The notes under the pieces are model-generated. The model was not told the DNA's origin and ran no database searches. It worked only from the letters and a program-made list of their open reading frames with translations. Both the position numbers and the translations under genes were made by a program. A stretch of DNA of 8,291 nt from Bacteroidales bacterium UBA3389 (GTDB lineage: Bacteria > Bacteroidota > Bacteroidia > Bacteroidales > P3): NCBI GenBank assembly GCA_002358835.1, contig DEPP01000007.1:1-8291 (forward strand), given 5' to 3'. Of the stretch, positions 1-5,921 are shown in pieces (position 1 is the stretch's first letter; every line of letters begins with the position of its first letter).

Positions 1-57
1 AACAATTTTTTAATCCACCAAATTTTCTTGTAAAAAAAATGCAATTATTTTTTGAAG

Positions 58-714
58 TTAATCCTTATCTTGCTGAAATTCAAATCCTAATCTTTTTGCA
101 GTAATTAGTCGTTTTTCGGACGTTTTTTGCTTAATTTCGCCAACTGACACCTCTTTTACTTGATCAAAAGGCGGAGAAAGAAGGTTAAAATTGTTAGTAT
201 ACTCCATTGAAGAGAGGATTATGCTTGTTACAGATTCCTTATCAACAACCGATGTATTGAAATTCGAATACAACAAACCGACTTCACGTTTGCCTTCGAT
301 AAAATAGTGTTTATCCTTGTTTACAAACATCCTTCCGATAAGGTAACCTATATCATAATCTCTGTTATAGTCGTATGAGTCTTTCAAAAAGTTGTATATC
401 GAAATCGTTCCGCTGAAAGAACGCTCTTTGTCTTCCTTTACATATGGCAACTTCATAACCTCATGCAATCGAGAGAACTCATAGACATTTGTATGCATAC
501 TGAAAAGCAACAAATCCGCACCGAATCTAATTTCAAACTCAAATTCGGATTTATCCGTAAATGAAAAATATTTCGGATACAAAGCCTTCATATTGTCGAT
601 TATTTCCTTGGATGTTGCTTTCAACAATTGGAAAGTTTCTTTTGTGTTATTAAGCACCAATTCCAATAAATCTGATTTCTTCTTTATGATTTCGCCAAGT
701 TCTTTATAGTCCAT
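58..714 (-). CDS. Conserved-looking hypothetical cytosolic protein, 218 aa
   Basis: I do not recognise this protein. It starts at an ATG at 714 and reads 218 residues to a TAA at 58-60. There is no signal peptide and no hydrophobic stretch long enough for a membrane span, so it is probably cytosolic. The first 45 or so residues are rich in K, E, L and I and look helical. The middle (about 50-160) mixes aromatic and charged residues as in a folded alpha/beta protein, and the last 30 residues are polar and basic. No catalytic motif stands out. It lies 74 bases downstream of the ferredoxin on the same strand, but a terminator hairpin sits in that gap, so it is probably not simply co-transcribed with it. 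I saw no TAnnTTTG box in the 74-base gap, nor a Shine-Dalgarno sequence. The ORF is long, uninterrupted and of normal composition, so it is very likely real; its function is unknown. Confidence 0.8.
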   Translation of the reverse strand: MDYKELGEIIKKKSDLLELVLNNTKETFQLLKATSKEIIDNMKALYPKYFSFTDKSEFEFEIRFGADLLLFSMHTNVYEFSRLHEVMKLPYVKEDKERSFSGTISIYNFLKDSYDYNRDYDIGYLIGRMFVNKDKHYFIEGKREVGLLYSNFNTSVVDKESVTSIILSSMEYTNNFNLLSPPFDQVKEVSVGEIKQKTSEKRLITAKRLGFEFQQDKD

Positions 715-734
715 AGTCTTATTTTTAATGGTAC

Positions 735-764
735 AAAAAAAGCCCTACGCAATTACATAGGGCT
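735..764 (-). terminator. Rho-independent terminator after the ferredoxin gene
   Basis: A perfect 7-bp inverted repeat (AGCCCTA at 741-747, TAGGGCT at 758-764) has a 10-base loop. On the minus strand it is followed directly by a run of seven T (complement of 735-741). It lies 24 bases past the ferredoxin stop codon and before the start of the next minus-strand gene, so it should end the ferredoxin mRNA as a short monocistronic transcript. Confidence 0.85.
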
Positions 765-788
765 AAATCTTTGTGTCTGTTTAAGGAA

Positions 789-959
789 TTATTCTTCTGG
801 GTGAATAGCTTCCATTGGGCAAACGTCTGCGCAAGTTCCGCAGTCAACACATTTTGAAGAATCTATTTTATAGATGTCTCCTTCTGAAATAGCCCCAACA
901 GGACATTCATCGATACAAGTGCCACAAGCTGCACAATCTTCTGAAATTTTATACGCCAT
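789..959 (-). CDS. 2[4Fe-4S] ferredoxin, clostridial/bacterial type, 56 aa
   Basis: A small cytosolic electron carrier with two [4Fe-4S] clusters. The translation from ATG at 957-959 begins MAYKISEDCAACGTC and ends HPEE before TAA. It has the two classic cluster motifs: C9-x2-C12-x2-C15-x3-C19-P and C37-x2-C40-x2-C43-x3-C47-P. In this fold the first three cysteines of one motif and the last cysteine of the other bind each cluster. The two halves are visibly duplicated (CGTCIDECP and CGTCADVCP). The length is typical of the family, which serves low-potential electron transfer in anaerobes, for example with pyruvate:ferredoxin oxidoreductase or hydrogenases; the partner here cannot be told from the neighbours. 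The gene is monocistronic, with its own -7 box upstream and a terminator downstream. No Shine-Dalgarno sequence is visible, as is usual in Bacteroidota. Confidence 0.97.
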   Translation of the reverse strand: MAYKISEDCAACGTCIDECPVGAISEGDIYKIDSSKCVDCGTCADVCPMEAIHPEE

Positions 960-991
960 TGCTTATAAGTTTTTTAAGGTTTATAACGTTG

Positions 992-1025
992 CAAAGATAT
1001 AACAATATATTCAATTGCCAACAAA
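992..1025 (-). promoter_or_regulatory. Bacteroidetes-type promoter of the ferredoxin gene
   Basis: On the minus strand the -7 box TATCTTTG (complement of 992-999) matches TAnnTTTG exactly. A TTG at the complement of 1019-1021 lies 19 bases upstream, and a full TTTG at the complement of 1022-1025 lies 22 bases upstream; either could be the -33 element. The -7 box is 32 bases from the ATG, a sensible leader length. Confidence 0.7.
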
Positions 1026-1118
1026 ATCGCACATTTTTTTTTCGCGATTGTGAAATTTCCTACGCAGACAAAAGTAGATTTTTACAATAAAGACTCCGTT
1101 CAAATCGCAACAAATGAT

Positions 1119-1126
1119 TATCTTTG
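1119..1126 (+). promoter_or_regulatory. -7 promoter box of the MORN-repeat lipoprotein unit; decides its start
   Basis: TATCTTTG at 1119-1126 matches TAnnTTTG exactly. The expected -33 position (about 1095-1098) shows only a weak match (TCCG). Transcription should start near 1131-1135. An in-frame ATG at 1114 therefore lies upstream of the transcript start and cannot be used, while the ATG at 1153 gives a leader of roughly 20 bases and a proper lipoprotein signal. Confidence 0.65.
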
Positions 1127-1152
1127 CAGGCAAAAGCGAAATAAATACCATA

Positions 1153-1878
1153 ATGAAAATATCAAAACTAAAAAGAGCAAGTCTGTTCTTTGCAATCGTT
1201 ACACTATTTCTTGCATGCAGCGAAGAGAAAACAATAGAGAAATATGAAAATGGCAATCCTAAGTTGGTTCATATTTTGAAAAAGAAAGATAAAACCTTGC
1301 AACAAGTCGGAGAAAAGCGATTCTACGAAAATGGAAACAAAAGACACGAAGGAAAAATCAAAGGAGAGAATCGTACAGGCAAGTGGAAGTTTTATTTTGA
1401 AAGCGGAGCGTTGTTCGCAAGTGCGGATTTCACCGATTCTCCTTTGGGTTCAGATTGGGAAGTATTTGATTCAACCGGCACAGTCTTGGTTAGCAAAGAT
1501 GATAAAGTCAAGGAATTGCATTTTGCCGCAGACGGAGGATTGTGCGATATTAAGATAGTACGAGGAAACAATGAGACATTCTACAAATTTTTCGAATCAT
1601 TCAAAGTAAACATCGTTTCAAATATGAAAGGCAACATTCCAAACGGAGAAACTACAGCTTGGTTCGAAAATGGCAAGCTAAACTCATACTATTACTATAA
1701 AGACGGAATACAAGACAGCATTTACAAAGTATATACCGAAGAAGGCTCGTTGTTACTCAGCGGACAATACAAACAAGGCAAAAAGATAGGCAAATGGGAA
1801 TACTTTTTGTCGGACGGAACGCCTGCAGGAATTGAAATATACGACATAGACGGAACATTATTAAAAGCAAGACAATAA
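1153..1878 (+). CDS. MORN_2 / YwqK-type repeat lipoprotein, 241 aa
   Basis: A probable outer-membrane or surface lipoprotein built of MORN_2 (YwqK-like) repeats. The start is set at the ATG at 1153: it gives a short basic N-terminus, a hydrophobic core (residues 9-21) and a lipobox-like FLAC with Cys22 as the lipidated residue. The longer ATG at 1114 would overlap the -7 promoter box. SEEK follows the cysteine; an acidic stretch at this place resembles the lipoprotein surface-export signal known in Bacteroidota. Repeats are seen as YENGN (31-35), FYENGNKRHEG (57-67), GKWKFYFESGAL (76-87), GETTAWFENGKLNS (165-178), YTEEGSLLLSGQY (194-206) and GKKIGKWEYFLSDGTPAG (209-226), with a less regular section at about 93-160. 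Repeats of this kind form a beta-hairpin scaffold. Databases often label such proteins 'YwqK family antitoxin', but nothing here shows a toxin, so I infer only a binding or scaffold role. The stop is one base before the next start. Confidence 0.85.
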   Translation: MKISKLKRASLFFAIVTLFLACSEEKTIEKYENGNPKLVHILKKKDKTLQQVGEKRFYENGNKRHEGKIKGENRTGKWKFYFESGALFASADFTDSPLGSDWEVFDSTGTVLVSKDDKVKELHFAADGGLCDIKIVRGNNETFYKFFESFKVNIVSNMKGNIPNGETTAWFENGKLNSYYYYKDGIQDSIYKVYTEEGSLLLSGQYKQGKKIGKWEYFLSDGTPAGIEIYDIDGTLLKARQ

Positions 1879-1879
1879 T

Positions 1880-2446
1880 ATGAAGAAGATACTATTTATT
1901 TTATTTTTGCTTTGCAGCACAGTTTTGCAAGCACAATACTCCTATAATCGCATAGCAGTAAATCCGGAAGCGAAAAAGCAAACCTATATCCACAAAATAT
2001 CAAAGAAAGACAGCATTTGCATCACTCCCGGCATAGCAAACGGAATGCAAAAACTCACAATGGGCAACTACACCTATAGAGCAGAAAACAGAGATGAAAA
2101 GTTGGAATACGAAATCTTCGATTGTCCAAAAGAACACAAAACATTCATCTTGGTAAACAAAACAAACGAGATGAGCCTTGGCTGTGATGTCTATCTGTAT
2201 GAAAAGAACAACATAAAACATTGCGGATACATGCCAATAGCAGCCTACACCAAAGACATGACCGGAAGAATGAACTACAACAACGTCTTACCTTATATAT
2301 CTATAGTCAAAGTATCCAATCGATATATCTTCTCATTTGAAACCCCACTCATTGTTCTATACCCCGGACAAGAGCAAGAAGAAATCGTAAACGGACGAGA
2401 TGTTTACTTCAATTACGAAAAGGAAGTCTTACAATTAAACAGATAA
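1880..2446 (+). CDS. Small secreted protein of unknown function, 188 aa
   Basis: I do not recognise a family. The N-terminus (MKKILFILFLLCSTVLQAQ) is a standard signal peptide with a likely cut after LQA, so the mature protein of about 169 residues is periplasmic or outside the cell. The mature part is polar with many Tyr, Asn and Lys, and has three cysteines spread through the middle (near residues 82, 102 and 115). No T9SS sorting domain is visible; the chain ends at ...KEVLQLNR. Its ATG follows the stop of the MORN lipoprotein as TAATATG, so the two are almost surely co-transcribed and translationally coupled, and may act together at the cell envelope. A strong hairpin follows immediately. 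Confidence 0.85.
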   Translation: MKKILFILFLLCSTVLQAQYSYNRIAVNPEAKKQTYIHKISKKDSICITPGIANGMQKLTMGNYTYRAENRDEKLEYEIFDCPKEHKTFILVNKTNEMSLGCDVYLYEKNNIKHCGYMPIAAYTKDMTGRMNYNNVLPYISIVKVSNRYIFSFETPLIVLYPGQEQEEIVNGRDVYFNYEKEVLQLNR

Positions 2447-2451
2447 AAAAC

Positions 2452-2487
2452 AAAACGGCGTTTCACACTCAACGAAACGCCATTTTA
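2452..2487 (+). terminator. Rho-independent terminator, possibly bidirectional
   Basis: A perfect 8-bp stem (GGCGTTTC at 2457-2464, GAAACGCC at 2474-2481) has a 9-base loop, flanked by AAAAC on the left and ATTTTAATTT on the right. It begins 10 bases after the stop of the secreted protein and closes the two-gene unit. On the minus strand the stem is followed by TTTTGTTTTTT, so it could also stop transcription coming from the right. Confidence 0.85.
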
Positions 2488-2551
2488 ATTTCCCCTTTCT
2501 TTGTTTCTCTATGCCCAAACTATGTTTCGTTACAAGGGGATTCAAAGTTTG

Positions 2552-2701
2552 CTAAATCATACCCGAAATTTGATGTTCCGATGCTTTGTTTTTGGCATAT
2601 CCATATGGCGAAACAGTCGTTTTATCTATTGAAACGAATAATTGCTTGCTAATGAGATGCCAATAATAACAAGGAAAGAAGAAATTAAAATCAAAATTCA
2701 T
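2552..2701 (-). CDS. Doubtful 49-aa ORF in the 2488-2769 intergenic stretch
   Basis: Apart from the terminator at its left and the promoter at its right, the only thing I see in this intergenic stretch is a minus-strand ORF. It runs from ATG (complement of 2699-2701) to TAG (complement of 2552-2554) and encodes 49 residues, ending ...SEHQISGMI. Past the TAG the same frame stays open for 38 more codons, to a TAA at 2435-2437, crossing the terminator. There is no TAnnTTTG box or Shine-Dalgarno sequence before it. It may be a decayed gene end, a small protein, or chance. I recognise no motif, and I list it mainly so the stretch is accounted for. Confidence 0.2.
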   Translation of the reverse strand: MNFDFNFFFPCYYWHLISKQLFVSIDKTTVSPYGYAKNKASEHQISGMI

Positions 2702-2710
2702 TTGCGAGAA

Positions 2711-2742
2711 TTTGGATTTTAGTTTTATTTTTTCTAACTTTG
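2711..2742 (+). promoter_or_regulatory. Bacteroidetes-type promoter of the split secreted-protein unit
   Basis: TTTG at 2711-2714, a 20-base spacer, then TAACTTTG at 2735-2742: both elements match the -33/-7 consensus of Bacteroides-type sigma factor. This is the best promoter in the window. Transcription should start near 2748-2752, giving a leader of about 20 bases before the ATG at 2770. A TTG start at 2740 inside the -7 box is therefore excluded. Confidence 0.8.
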
Positions 2743-2769
2743 TCGCGTTTAATTAAAAACATTTGTATT

Positions 2770-3261
2770 ATGAAAAAAGTTTTATTATTTGCGATTGCCG
2801 TTTTATTCTGCGGAGTCATACAATCGCAAGTCTTTAAGGACGCATTGGATTATTCACGCACGACAGTGGTAGATGGTTTTCTTAATGGAGTAAAGCAACA
2901 TACCCAAAAAGTATTGTGTCTTGAGAAAAATATTCATATAGCTCTGAGTAAAAATAATGAGGGTAAAAGTATGTTTATATGGTTAGAAGATGGCAATCCA
3001 GAATCTGCAAAAAGCGTTACTTTGAATGGGATGTTTAATGTAAAGGATTTTGCTATTCATAATAGTACTATTTATTTTTGTGGAAGTATAACAAATAATT
3101 CTCAACCCGAAGCTTTTGTCGCTTACGTAGATGCTACTAAGTTATTTTATTCTTCTGGGAATTCTATAAACCTCAATCCTCCTAAAATAAAATACACTCC
3201 AATAAACAATATTTATCAAGATAATATTTATTCCATAGATCGAATAGAAGTTTTTTTATAA
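2770..3261 (+). CDS. Exported protein, N-terminal part of a frameshifted gene, 163 aa
   Basis: This is the 5' piece of one gene broken by a one-base frameshift. The start is the ATG at 2770, just after a strong promoter. The N-terminus (MKKVLLFAIAVLFCGVIQSQ) is a signal peptide with a likely cut after IQS. Beyond it are strand-rich segments such as KDFAIHNSTIYFCGS and EAFVAYVD, which look like blades of a beta-propeller-type repeat protein; this is inference from pattern, not a family match. The frame runs to ...DRIEVF, then meets a seven-T run at 3251-3257 and stops one codon later at TAA 3259-3261. If the run had six T, the reading would pass without a stop into the frame of the following ORF, giving EVFYNPDSNQVVVAGIGK and a 555-residue protein. 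As it stands the product is a truncated exported fragment. Base composition is more AT-rich than in the flanking genes. Confidence 0.75.
   Translation: MKKVLLFAIAVLFCGVIQSQVFKDALDYSRTTVVDGFLNGVKQHTQKVLCLEKNIHIALSKNNEGKSMFIWLEDGNPESAKSVTLNGMFNVKDFAIHNSTIYFCGSITNNSQPEAFVAYVDATKLFYSSGNSINLNPPKIKYTPINNIYQDNIYSIDRIEVFL
3251..3257 (+). other. Seven-T run at which one gene (2770-4438) is split by +1 base
   Basis: Frame 1 reads R-I-E-V-F-L-stop across this run. The other piece, read back from 3302, is open only to a TAG at 3245-3247, and from the T run onward reads FYNPDSNQVVVAGIGKM without a start codon before 3302. Removing one T joins both pieces with no other change: residues 1-162 from the first, then Tyr163 onward, 555 residues in all. 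Possible causes are a real frameshift mutation, reversible slippage at the homopolymer, transcriptional slippage, or a sequencing or assembly error. Confidence 0.85.
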
Positions 3262-3301
3262 TCCAGATAGTAATCAGGTAGTAGTTGCAGGTATTGGTAA
3301 A

Positions 3302-4438
3302 ATGCGCTATGGTATGCCACCATATCGAACAATTGTTCATACACAAAACGTAATTGAAATGGTACTTACTGATCCTGATGAATATTATCTTGATTTCTTT
3401 ATGTTATATACGATAAAAGAAGATAGTAGAATTAAAAATCCGTATGATATTTGCTTAGGGGCAACACCTATTTACGCACTTGCGAACTCTATGGAGATGT
3501 TTTATGTCCCTACAGATACGGTCGGAGGGTGTTATCATACAAAATTTGCCGATATAACAGAGACAGATAATAGGATATATCTGACTGCAATAAATTATAG
3601 CTCTCCATCAGTCGTAGACGCTGCACAAGCAAGATATTTAGATATTATTTCCTTTGATAAAATTACACGACAACAACAATCAAACCGTATTGTATTTCCT
3701 TTTGAAATACGTCAAGAGTACGGAGTTAAAACAACACATTTGTATGATGATGAAATAGCTGTAGCTTTGTCGAAGCATGCTGATTCAGTCAATTTGTCTG
3801 AATGTTGTGCTTTTAGAGTACGTCCTCAAAATTCTGTTTTATTTGGCATACATAATATATCTATTTTTGATACTATTCATGATAAACCATTGATATTTGA
3901 TTGTGAATATTTAAAGGCGACAAACGAATTGATTGTTTTGAAAGAGTCTATATTTCAAGGTGAAAGACAAGATATTGTTTTTCATTTAAGTATGGATAAA
4001 AACTTAACTTATCCATATCCTTCTCGCAAATACAAAATCAATAACACAAACCCTAATGACACTTTGCATTGGAATGACTTGCAATCTTCCGATAGTAAAA
4101 ATTATACAGTTTCTGGAACATTATTAAATAAACATCTGATGTTGTATGATATGAAGTATGATGCATTAGGGTTGAATATACCATGTTTTACACAAAGTTA
4201 TTTTAATGTATCAACGGCATCATTTTTTTTAACTCCGTCAATTCCTATATTAGAACAGTGTATGTTTCCAACATTGTGCCCCACTGTAATAAATGAGAAT
4301 GAGTTATTTATTACCTATGGTGCAACTCCGATTTATAATGCCTTTATTATGGAAGAATCAATTCCTGTCACAAAAACACATAATATAATAATAGACTGCA
4401 TAAGTAGTGCCAAAAATAATTCTAATATTGATGAATAA
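3302..4438 (+). CDS. C-terminal part of the frameshifted exported protein, 378 aa
   Basis: This is the 3' piece of the gene that begins at 2770. Its first ATG is at 3302, but coding-like sequence in this frame extends upstream to the seven-T run, and the piece has no signal peptide or convincing ribosome site of its own. It is therefore best read as the remainder of a single 555-residue exported protein rather than an independent gene. I recognise no family. It shows recurring strand-turn patterns (FADITETDNRIYLTAINY, HNISIFDTIHDKPLIF, NENELFITYGATPIYNAF) and the motif GATPIY twice (residues 53-58 and 340-345 of this piece), in keeping with a repeat or propeller fold. It ends ...SSAKNNSNIDE and lacks a T9SS sorting domain, unlike its neighbour. 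A run of eight T lies inside it at 4223-4230. The next gene starts 15 bases after its stop, so the two are probably co-transcribed. Confidence 0.75.
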   Translation: MRYGMPPYRTIVHTQNVIEMVLTDPDEYYLDFFMLYTIKEDSRIKNPYDICLGATPIYALANSMEMFYVPTDTVGGCYHTKFADITETDNRIYLTAINYSSPSVVDAAQARYLDIISFDKITRQQQSNRIVFPFEIRQEYGVKTTHLYDDEIAVALSKHADSVNLSECCAFRVRPQNSVLFGIHNISIFDTIHDKPLIFDCEYLKATNELIVLKESIFQGERQDIVFHLSMDKNLTYPYPSRKYKINNTNPNDTLHWNDLQSSDSKNYTVSGTLLNKHLMLYDMKYDALGLNIPCFTQSYFNVSTASFFLTPSIPILEQCMFPTLCPTVINENELFITYGATPIYNAFIMEESIPVTKTHNIIIDCISSAKNNSNIDE

Positions 4439-4453
4439 TAAAAAAGACAAGAT

Positions 4454-5755
4454 ATGAAACGATTAACCTTATTTTTACTTTTTTGGCTGGGAGTTTCATT
4501 GCATGAAGTTCAAGCTCAGTATAATTTTATTCCTCCCCCAAATCCATCTGAATACGATTTGCTTTATGTCTTTGACACAAGCTATTTCGCCAATTGCTTC
4601 TCAACTGCAGATACATTAAGGACAGAATTTAGGTATAATGATAGTCATTATAGGGGAACACCTTATTCTGAACCGTATAGTAAATTTGATTGGTATAATG
4701 CAAAGAACAGAGAATGGTGTAATCCCGATGCACCAGTGCCACAAGGCTATGTGATAGGAGCGAATTCATATAATGACAACACAGAACGATATGCCGATGC
4801 TTTCGCTCAAGAATATCATTTTGAGAATGGAGATATTCCATACAACGATTACGTAATTTGTGGAGTTGCTATCAAATTAGGATTTGGTGCATTGGACGAT
4901 ATAAGAGACATATCTATCTTAGACGAGAACTTTGATACGATTGCAACTACTATCTACCATACTTTGAATATTATTTCTAACCCGGCCGATCCCTATAGTA
5001 CAATTTATTGGAATGAACATGGGTGGAATACCTATTATTTTCCACATGAATACTATGATACTTTAACTAATATCAATGATTTTCGTATAGCATTCGATGT
5101 TCCAATGTATGGAAGTGGTAACACCTTTCAAGTGCATCATACATGCAATGTTTACAGCCCTTGCATAAGAGATTCTATCAATGCTATGGGAGGTGCCTGG
5201 CGAGCAGGCTTGTGTTATGATACTATACTAATGGGTTTTATGTTATATACCAACAGATATTATTATACTTGCATATTCGATCCACCTGAAGAAGGTGAAA
5301 TACATTATCCATATTGGGCTTGGTCGGAGTATATCAAGCAATTCGATGAAGAAGATAATATTCCGCTTTGCTCTTTTCCTGATCCGAAGTACATAAAGCG
5401 TAATGGAGAGTGGATAGAGTTCTCAGAAGATCCTGTATATGAGATTTGGAGAAATATCTACATAGAGATGGTGCCGATAATCATGGTTCCGCAAGAAAGC
5501 AGTCAGCTTACGGAAGTCGAATTGCAAAAGATGTGCTACGTATTCCCGAATCCTGCGAAGGACATCTTCAAAGTGATGAGTCATTACACCATAAAAGACA
5601 TTCAAGTCTTCGATATGGTTGGTAAAAAAGTCTTAGAGAAAGAAGTGAACTACTTTGAGACAGAAATAATAGTCGATAACCTCGCAAGCGGAACTTACAT
5701 CGTCAAGATAAACACCGTAAAAGGAACAACAGAAAAGAAATTAGTCGTTCAATAG
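4454..5755 (+). CDS. Secreted T9SS cargo protein with C-terminal sorting domain, 433 aa
   Basis: A protein exported by Sec and then by the type IX secretion system of Bacteroidota. The N-terminus (MKRLTLFLLFWLGVSLHEVQAQ) is a signal peptide with a likely cut after VQA. The last 75 or so residues match the Por/T9SS type-A C-terminal sorting domain (TIGR04183-like): VFPNP at 363-367, IQVFDMVGKKVLEKE at 383-397, LASGTYIVKI at 410-419 and the terminal KLVVQ. In this family the domain directs passage through the outer membrane and is usually cleaved, the protein then being released or anchored to A-LPS. The body (about 23-355) is rich in Tyr, Trp, Asp and Asn with several cysteines, and I recognise no catalytic domain in it. 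The gene follows the split exported gene by 15 bases and is closed by a hairpin. The T9SS machinery itself is not in this window. Confidence 0.88.
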   Translation: MKRLTLFLLFWLGVSLHEVQAQYNFIPPPNPSEYDLLYVFDTSYFANCFSTADTLRTEFRYNDSHYRGTPYSEPYSKFDWYNAKNREWCNPDAPVPQGYVIGANSYNDNTERYADAFAQEYHFENGDIPYNDYVICGVAIKLGFGALDDIRDISILDENFDTIATTIYHTLNIISNPADPYSTIYWNEHGWNTYYFPHEYYDTLTNINDFRIAFDVPMYGSGNTFQVHHTCNVYSPCIRDSINAMGGAWRAGLCYDTILMGFMLYTNRYYYTCIFDPPEEGEIHYPYWAWSEYIKQFDEEDNIPLCSFPDPKYIKRNGEWIEFSEDPVYEIWRNIYIEMVPIIMVPQESSQLTEVELQKMCYVFPNPAKDIFKVMSHYTIKDIQVFDMVGKKVLEKEVNYFETEIIVDNLASGTYIVKINTVKGTTEKKLVVQ

Positions 5756-5765
5756 TTTTGAGTTG

Positions 5766-5825
5766 AAAAAAGAGAACGCAAGCTTCGTGATTTGAAATGA
5801 AACTTGCGTTTTCTCTTTCTTTGTT
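5766..5825 (+). terminator. Rho-independent terminator after the T9SS cargo gene
   Basis: AAAGAGAACGCAAG (5769-5782) pairs with CTTGCGTTTTCTCTTT (5803-5818), leaving a two-T bulge; the loop is about 20 bases and CTTTGTTTTAATTT follows. It begins 11 bases past the stop codon. The stem and T-rich tail fit an intrinsic terminator for the 2770-5755 unit. Confidence 0.75.
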
Positions 5826-5866
5826 TTAATTTGCTGAAACAAAGATTCAAAGAATTAAAACAAAGA
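5818..5866. repeat. Perfect 14-bp inverted repeat with a nested direct repeat
   Basis: TCTTTGTTTTAATT at 5818-5831 is the exact reverse complement of AATTAAAACAAAGA at 5853-5866, with a 21-base loop. The loop and right arm also share a direct copy of AAACAAAGATT (5837-5847 and 5858-5868, 21 bases apart). It abuts the terminator of the cargo gene. It is AT-rich and could be a second, backup hairpin between the convergent genes. Confidence 0.6.
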
Positions 5867-5921
5867 TTTATTTTCTTATTTCTTAGAATTGATTGTGGTA
5901 TGCCTTCGTTTTAGGTTTCCA

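Noticed and set aside
1..57. Possible terminator downstream of the 218-residue gene
   Set aside because: The stretch is AT-rich with T runs, but I could not find a stem of useful length in it.
1011..1256. Minus-strand ORF of 81 codons over the MORN gene start
   Set aside because: It overlaps two promoters and a well-supported lipoprotein start on the other strand, and its translation has no recognisable features.
1153..2446. Toxin-antitoxin module based on the YwqK family label
   Set aside because: Both products are exported, no toxin domain is visible, and the label alone does not show such a function.
2798..2813. Lipoprotein signal at the cysteine in VLFCG of the split protein
   Set aside because: The residues before the cysteine (LF) do not fit a lipobox and it lies too early in the hydrophobic core; an ordinary signal peptide cut after IQS fits better.
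3302..4438. Independent cytosolic gene starting at 3302
   Set aside because: Coding-like sequence continues upstream of the ATG to the T run, there is no ribosome site, and one-base correction restores a signal peptide-bearing protein.
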